Of a stretch of 64,000 nt of DNA, positions 57,663 to 64,000 are shown piece by piece. A program made the position numbers and the translations under genes. Within the stretch, counting starts at the first letter, position 1. Each line of letters begins with the position of its first letter. The stretch is from Chrysaora quinquecirrha (Eukaryota; Cnidaria; Scyphozoa; Semaeostomeae; Pelagiidae): the NCBI GenBank assembly GCA_014526335.1, contig JACTAT010000147.1:560896-624895 (forward strand), read 5' to 3'. The notes under the pieces were generated by a model that was not told where the DNA came from, ran no database searches, and saw only the letters and a program-made list of their open reading frames with translations.

Positions 57663-59864
57663 TCAAAAATTTTTGGCGCCAAAATTGCGTTCAGTGCAAC
57701 TTTTGATGTTATTCAACCAGATTTCTGGGATTGAGTAAGATACTTGATTGATACAAGGAGTTGATAGAACTGAGTGAATGCTCTCTTTAACAAGTCTGTT
57801 TTTCCAGTTCTTATCTTCATCAATCACTGAAATGTTATCCCAATCCATCTGGTGTTTTTCCGTCCAACAATGATTGGCAAGATCACTTTTGTCAGTTCGA
57901 CCATGGGTCACATTCGATTTATGTTCTTTGAGCCTAGTTCCTGTCTCTCTTTTCGATTGTCCTATATATGATTTAGGACAATCTCTACATGGTATTTTGT
58001 ATACCACGTTTGATTTTTCAAGATCGTCAACTTTGTCTTTTGGCCTTGAAAGAGACTCTTTAAGTGTATTAAGGGAATAAAAAGTACACCTTATATTTTG
58101 TTTAGACAAAGATCGACGGATTTTCTCACTTGTCCCTCTGATATATGGCAGGTTCATAGAACATTTAGGCTCCTCTTTGTCAGCCTCGGTATTCTGTCTG
58201 GGCTTTGAGACTATTCTCGTGACTTTGCGTATGTCTTCTTGTTTATATTCATTGGCCTTTAGAACGCTTGAGATCCTTTTGTACTCATTATCTAGATCAT
58301 CAAGATTGCTCGTGATAGATTTTGCTCTGTTGAAGAGAGAAGATATGACACTGTTTTTGACACTGTCTAAGTGATGCAAGTTCGCATTCAGGTATTGGTC
58401 AGTGTGAGTGGGCTTCCTGTACGCTGATACCTTTATTGGCATTCCTTTGAATCTCCGTGTCAAGGAAGGCTAGTTTTCCATCATTCTCTACCTCTGTAGT
58501 GAACTTCAATTTCACATGTAGGGAATTGATGTGCTTATAGAAATCTTCCATCTTGTCCCTCTTCATGATCACGAACACATCATCTACATATCTCTCCCAT
58601 ACTTTTGGTTTCTCAATGTATGAATCAAGCGCAAGAGATTCTTTTTCTTGCATAAAGATCTCAGCAACAACAGAAGAGGCAGGTTTTCCCATTGCTACTC
58701 CATCTGTTTGTGAGATAAACTTCCCATTGAATTTGAACCAAGTGGTGGTTAAGTCGAATTCTACTATCTCAATCAACTTATCCACAGGTATAGGAGTTTT
58801 TTTGCTTAGATCTCTGTCTTTTCGGAGTAAATCACTTATGATTCTCAAAGAGTCCTTAATAGGCACTTTGGTGTATAGCGAGGTGACATCGAAAGATATC
58901 ATCATTTCATCGTCCTCTATCTCAACATTACGGATGAATTCCGAAAATTCTTTTGAGTTCTTTGCATGTCCCCTTTTCTTGATGTAGTGTTTCAAAATTT
59001 CCGCAATATACTTTGAGAGGTTTTCTAGTGGTGTACCACTACAGGACACTATAGGTCTGATAGGAAAACCCTCTTTGTGTATTTTGGGAAGTCCATAGAA
59101 ACGTGGAGCATGAGAATAGGAAGGTTTGATATTCCGATATGTTTCATCTGAAATTATTTTCATGTCATGCAAGCTTTTAATGAGCTTCAGACCTTGGCGC
59201 TTAATTTTGTTAGTTGGATCGCATTTCAGATATTCATAAGGGCCATTCTCGATGTACTGGGTGCACTTTTGAATATAGTCCGAGTTGTTGAGAAGAACAG
59301 TCGCTCGCCCCTTATCAGTAGATAGGATCTTAATGCTATTATCTTTCCTTAGATCACTCAAAGCCTTCCTTTCTTTTCTAGAAATGTTATCTTTAGGAGG
59401 AGCAGAATTCGTTAGGATGGTGCATATTTCTGCTCCTACGCAGGCTCCATCACTTACCGACATGGTATCTGTTTTTCGAGATAATCTAGTTTTCCTTCCG
59501 CTTCTGCTATTATATCCTTTTGGAGATATAAGTGGGCGCAAGACCGAAGTTCAAACCTCGGGACAGAAGAGATTTTTCGGATGATGATAGATCTTTGCTG
59601 GATAGGTTAAGATCCAGCGATTTTGTCTACCTCTAAGCCATTGTCATTATTGGTAGTGTTGTTTCTTTCAAGAAGGTTGTTGTATTTTCTCACATGTCTT
59701 TCCCTTATTTGAGACATTGTCTTATCACAACGGGCCTTCTGAGTTGATTGCACTCTTTCAAAATGTTCAGTTGAGAGAGTTCGTTTAATTTCCACTTCGA
59801 GATCGTTTATTGAAGTCTTAATTCGATCTCTAATGCAGTGGTTCAAATGGATTCTCTCTTGCAA
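57663..59864 (-). pseudogene. Penelope-like element (RT + GIY-YIG), copy 2, better preserved
   Basis: On the minus strand the N-terminal part (59864-59607) is followed by the RT region (59541-58399) and the endonuclease region (58463-57663), separated by frameshifts at about 59607-59541 and 58463-58399. RT landmarks in order: KGRATVLLNNSDY, YGLPKIHKEG, RPIVSCSGTP, SFDVTSLYTKVP (first catalytic aspartate), FISQTDGVAMGKPASS, WERYVDDVFVIMK (YVDD at about 58580-58591), KLAFLDTEI. The C terminus has a GIY-YIG block VVYKIPCRDCPKSYIGQ with R and H-K-S residues following, and a conserved CxxC-like pair. Total length about 730 codons, in the range of EN+ Penelope elements. The shifts fall in or near homopolymers and may partly be sequencing errors, so whether the locus is truly dead is uncertain. 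Confidence 0.88.
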
Positions 59865-60163
59865 CTGAAGTTAACTGAAACGGTGAGCCATTTCAATACA
59901 TCTCGCAGTCTTGACCTTGCACCTAGGTCTAAGATCGTTTGGTATTAACCCTACTTCTTCGAGCAAATTTTGGTCGACAGATTTTCGATCGGAAAAATCC
60001 AGCCGCAATTTCTCAGCCAATCAGAGCTCAAGAAAAAAGTCGAGCGATCAATTCGATCGAGAAATTCGCCTCATATAAATCTGGCTACATCAAAAAACGA
60101 ATAGGGGATTGCCTACATCTGACCGATTCTTACGATCTTAAGGGAACAAGGCTTTTAAAGTAC

Positions 60164-60234
60164 CTGAGCATTTTTCGAGCAGTTCCGTATTTTCTTTATT
60201 CTTTTCTTCAGCCTTTGCTTGTAAATCAGAACAT
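60164..60234 (-). CDS. SPATA24: Putative exon B of a SPATA24-like gene, copy 2
   Basis: Identical in sequence and splice sites to 46483-46553. Joined to exon A at 60829-60959 it keeps an open frame (KNI then CSDLQAKAEEK). Confidence 0.55.
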
Positions 60235-60239
60235 CTAAA

Positions 60240-60828
60240 ATGAAAGAAAACTAAAAGTGAGAAGTGACTTAAGGAACATAGCATACAAATATGTAAAACA
60301 AAACTTATGAAACAAAGCACCAAAGAGATTTACCAACATTGTATTTAAAGAGAGCACAAAGAAGTAGATTGCCGGTCGTGAGTTAACTTTAGAGAAATTT
60401 CTTTAATAAAGTCAATCGAGAAAAGTCAGAAAGAACTATGGCCAACTGAACAAAGTAAATTTATTCCGAACCAAGAGCAAGGGCTTGTTGCTGAAATTGA
60501 GCGCAGTGAATCCTGTCTTTCTGGATAATTTTGATACCATTTCTAAACTGAATATTAAGATGGTCGGCCCAGTACATTAAATTGAAACAACCTACACTTA
60601 ATAATTAATTTTACCATTATAATTTAAAATTGCAGTAAACAGCGGAAACATCTAGGGCATTCTGACATAAGCGTCAGAGGTATAAACGTCAGAAACAGGC
60701 CGAACCAATTGGATAAGGAGCAGTTAATTTGTTACTTTGATTGGATTTACTATAATAGATGAATTTTTTGATTGCATCACTAACTAAGAAAAAGGGCTTC
60801 GAATAATGTAAAGTAAAAATTGGCTCAC
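60240..60828 (-). other. Intron between putative exons A and B, copy 2
   Basis: Counterpart of 46570-47145; nothing further seen. Confidence 0.4.
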
Positions 60829-60959
60829 ATATTTTTGAATAGCATTTTCTCTTCATCGAGTTGCCTTGTTAATATTTCAATATCTGATAAAGCAAATTGC
60901 AACTCTTTTTCTTTGCTAAGAAGTTTTGCTTTCGTTCTCAAATGTGCCATTTTTTCATT
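60829..60959 (-). CDS. SPATA24: Putative exon A of a SPATA24-like coiled-coil gene, copy 2
   Basis: A 131-nt exon with a ctttctttcag acceptor and a GTGAGCC donor, starting in phase 0 and ending two bases into a codon. It encodes NEKMAHLRTKAKLLSKEKEL then QFALSDIEILTRQLDEEKML, a continuous heptad-like coiled coil. From memory, vertebrate SPATA24, a small coiled-coil protein linked to spermatogenesis, has a closely similar segment (AH-x-x-TKA-x-L-x-KE, LQFAL, QL-x-x-EKM-x-F). The agreement over about 40 residues with the correct splice phases makes this the only likely host gene in the window. Expression and the remaining exons are unknown. Confidence 0.65.
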
Positions 60960-63140
60960 CTGAAAGAAAAGCAGTGAATAGTAACATGACTGAAATTAAT
61001 CCATTAATTAATGGCTTATTGTAGCTCACAATACCAAATTTCTCTCATCTCAAATCATTTTCGAGAATCAAACCTATATTAATTAAAACAGCAATCAATT
61101 ATTACAATTAATTCTGATCTATTTCGTTAGTCAATTCTGTTTACCGATTGACAGCCAATCAATGAGCTTACAATAAATTATATATACGGAAGGTTAACAT
61201 ACCAATCACTTGTTTACTGTGACAACGAAGTTTCATGTCCTAGCTATTATCTTTTTAGGATATAAAGAAGGGGCCTTTTCCTCAGAGGAAGGGAGGAACG
61301 ATTTCCCTCATAGCTGATGCATAGCATACAGTATTCCACGCATGTCAAACTAATCGATTTAAATTAGATACAATATCAAAGTTGCCGTTTAAAGTCAAAC
61401 AAAGGAGAAAAACTTCCAATAACTATGTTAACTAGCCCAGGATTTTATACTTCTCCTTATAGATATACATTTTGTTTGATATGTGAAGGTTAAGGTGAAA
61501 TTATATTTTAGCGTCAGTCGCTAGGATCTCAGTAGTAGGTTAACTAATCGAGACCTCGATCCTGGCTATGAAGCTACTGGGGCTAGGCTCGAATCCTGAC
61601 CACACTGAGCTCCTAAAACCACGAGTCAGCTGGATTACACCACGACGCCGCAGCACCTTCATACGTTGCATTTTTAAATCGTGGTACGACTGCTCGCGGA
61701 AAATGGTTTAGCATCTCTATTAGAATTCTCGAAGGATGATATTATGCTTGGCTACACTGGCCAAAAAAAGGAAAATTAAAAGTAACATTGATTGACTAAC
61801 CTAATGTCCGTCTTGTTAGCTACGTATTCACATTCATATACTCAAGAATATGAGGGTTAATTAAAAGCGTTCTGTTGAGGTAATTATACAGGAACTGTAG
61901 GTTGGAGTGAATTTGTTCCCTTACCTACCTTGGATAATCATGCCTTTACAGAAGATATGCAACTAACTGCTTTCACGAAAATTGAGAAATGTGTGGCGGA
62001 TACTTGAAAAGAGACTCCACAGCAAGATGCTAATTGCCAAGTTAAGATTGGGCCTATATTCCATATTTGGTTAGCTCATAATTAATTCGAGAGTGGGTGA
62101 TCTACATAGGATTGTACGTAAGACGACACGAGACAATTTCAATTTATCCAATTATTAATTCAGAATTCATGAAAGAACTGTTTCTGACACACACACCTAC
62201 GTACAAAACATGTAAACATCCCATTTTGAACCAAAAGACCGAACACAAATGATTACGGTTTGACATAAACTTACAGAGGCAGTTCTTCGTATAACTTTTT
62301 TTCAAAGGAAACTAAAGAAAGCAGTCCTGTACAAAGACTCAAGCAAAACCCCATGAAAAACCACAGAGACATAATTATGTAACTGAAGGCTTTGCACAGA
62401 ATATATAGCAAACATTGGTTACACTCTTTTTTTAATAAGCAACTTGATTTTCGTCCAGCCCTCAAAGTTGCTTAAAATTTTAGACATTTCATCCCTCAAA
62501 GTTTCTTTAACGTTGCTTAACATTTTTTGTACCTACTAACCACCCCTGACTTTTGGGAGACAGTAAGTGGAAAAACGTTAGCTAACGAACTTCAACATGC
62601 AAAACATAAGAACGAAGAACAATCTCTTAACACAAGAAAGCTTGGTTGTTTGACTTCTTAGTTGCTTACAGTAATTGAATTGAGCCCTCAAGTTGCTTAA
62701 TGTTAAGGTCAGTTCAGCCCTAGTTGCTTATTGAGCGGTTGCTTATTAAAAAAAGAAAGTGTGTCTTTAGCAACTACGTTTTACAGCTTTGTTTTGACAT
62801 AAAAACATCTAATAATTGTTTAACTTTCTTGATCTATCCCTCAGGTTGATTTCTTAATGTTTTTTTCTAATTAACTTGATATTGTAGTTTGTATGTAGTT
62901 TGTAACGTAAAATATTTGGAAACCTACCCTGCCTTGTATTGGACTTTAAAGTTTATTTTCTATTTCGTAACGACATTGTATTGATAGGCTGGTGTTTATT
63001 AGCTACATATATCATTAGCTATTTCAAAACAAACGTTAATAAAGAATGAAGAAAAACTGTGCTCTTTTTATGCCACTGACTTTGCAACTGGCAACTCAGC
63101 GCAATCCAAAATTCACCCATCTTCATCTTAACTCACTAAC
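60960..63140 (-). other. Intron-like AT-rich stretch, copy 2
   Basis: Contains the SINE at 61514-61660 and, at about 62748-62920, roughly 150 bp not found in copy 1. It has the same short ccctcaaagtt-type repeats as copy 1. Confidence 0.4.
61514..61660 (-). mobile_element. tRNA-derived SINE head, copy 2
   Basis: B box at 61586-61596 and A box at 61630-61642 (both minus strand), same as copy 1, so the insertion predates the duplication. Confidence 0.55.
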
Positions 63141-63228
63141 AAGATTATCTTTAATAACATCTTCAACTTCTATTGCAGCTCCAAATTTATCCTCCAGAAT
63201 GATTCTAAACCTCAATCTTATCAACTTA
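63141..63228 (-). CDS. Putative exon C of a SPATA24-like gene, copy 2
   Basis: Same sequence and signals as 49322-49409; spliced to exon A it reads DNL followed by NEKMAH in frame. Confidence 0.4.
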
Positions 63229-64000
63229 CTCAGAAAGGTCAAGCTAATTTTTCTTTTAAGCGTGGCAAGTGAATAATTATTTGAATATTTCACTGTTGAA
63301 TATTTGGGTATCAATTTCAATTGGCTTTTGTTCATATCGATACCTTATCCAATTTGAATTTATCAATCATAGTTTTATATTATTAATAATCATTATTCTG
63401 CGCTCTGAGCATAATACGAGTACTTGGTCGTGCTCCGTAGTGATGAAAAGAAGATGTAGATGTAGATGAATATTTAAGGATTACTTTCAATTAGCTTCCG
63501 TTCATTTTTATACCTAATCCATTTTTTTACCAAAAATGCATGCACTCACCTTAGCAAAAACTTTATCTCTTTACAATAACTCTACTCATTCCACCCTTTC
63601 ACAATAAAATTTACTTGTAACATATGCTGTTGCCTCAACAAGTACGTCTAGGTTTTGAATAACTTTTTTACCATAAATGTATAGATTCTAAAGCATCTAC
63701 AGCATGAAATTTTATGAGTACAATGACAAGGGCTGTTCTCAGAGCAACATCAGATGCTAATGTTCTCAAAAAGACTAATATTGTTCAACACAATACAACA
63801 AGAAAAAATAAATTTGAGTGGGGAGAATTGAGTGTGAAAGATGCAGAGTTTTTGGTACAAATAAACAAGAGACGGATCACAACTTTGAACATTTAGTCCT
63901 GTAGTTATCCACCATTGTGAGGTGCACTTTCAGTTTACACTCTGACAATTACGTGAACAAAATATTAAAGGCTGTTCTCAAAACATCAATCAAAAGTCAG
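63229..64000. other. AT-rich stretch to the window end, copy 2
   Basis: Counterpart of 49410-50177 with mostly homopolymer-length differences; no gene recognised. Confidence 0.35.

Larger units (their letters stand above)
54984..64000. repeat. Large direct duplication, copy 2 (runs off the window)
   Basis: Matches 42122-50177. The offset grows from 12866 bp in the LINE to 13823 bp at the end because of the copy-1 deletions. The left breakpoint lies inside the LINE 3' region, where copy 2 joins unrelated DNA. Confidence 0.93.

Overview
The window is animal nuclear DNA. It is AT-rich, contains spliced-gene signals, and carries LINE, Penelope-like, hAT and PIF/Harbinger-like transposon relics. 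The mix resembles non-vertebrate metazoan genomes, and an anthozoan cnidarian is my best guess; this is inference, since no species-specific marker is visible.

Region 1 (1-38152) is one huge head-to-tail tandem array with a 158-bp period. It is interrupted by a 500-N gap (15843-16342) and ends in a second 500-N gap (38153-38652). Every unit carries, on the minus strand, a 72-nt tRNA gene with a tryptophan (CCA) anticodon, A- and B-box promoters and a T4-T5 Pol III terminator, followed by an 86-bp spacer. About 240 units are visible. Many fold into a full cloverleaf; others are decayed, and a few have changed anticodons (CUA, UCA, CAA, CCG, ACA). The array is most homogeneous at 27.0-35.4 kb and most diverged at 4-10 kb and 16.3-20 kb. 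It shows higher-order duplication: an 11.1-11.6-kb block repeats once, and 19-20-unit and 10-unit sub-blocks also repeat. The many 60-90-residue reading frames in the array are antisense artefacts of the tRNA sequence, not proteins.

Region 2 (38653-41540) holds a decayed hAT-type transposase pseudogene on the plus strand, with a BED-like zinc finger and several frameshifts.

Region 3 is an 8-9-kb direct duplication, 42122-50177 and 54984-64000, still matching at the window end. Each copy has, in order, a minus-strand LINE reverse-transcriptase fragment, a plus-strand Harbinger-like transposase fragment, a minus-strand Penelope-like element (RT plus GIY-YIG), and minus-strand exons of a coiled-coil gene resembling SPATA24, with a tRNA-derived SINE in an intron. 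Most small differences between the copies are homopolymer-length changes, so an uncollapsed haplotype or assembly error must be considered. Copy 1 also has larger deletions, one of which removes the Penelope RT active site.

Region 4 (50178-54983) separates the two copies. It has a decayed plus-strand LINE fragment, two nearly identical ~1.3-kb direct repeats plus a diverged third copy, a MITE with 54-bp terminal inverted repeats, and a smaller foldback element nested in the repeats.
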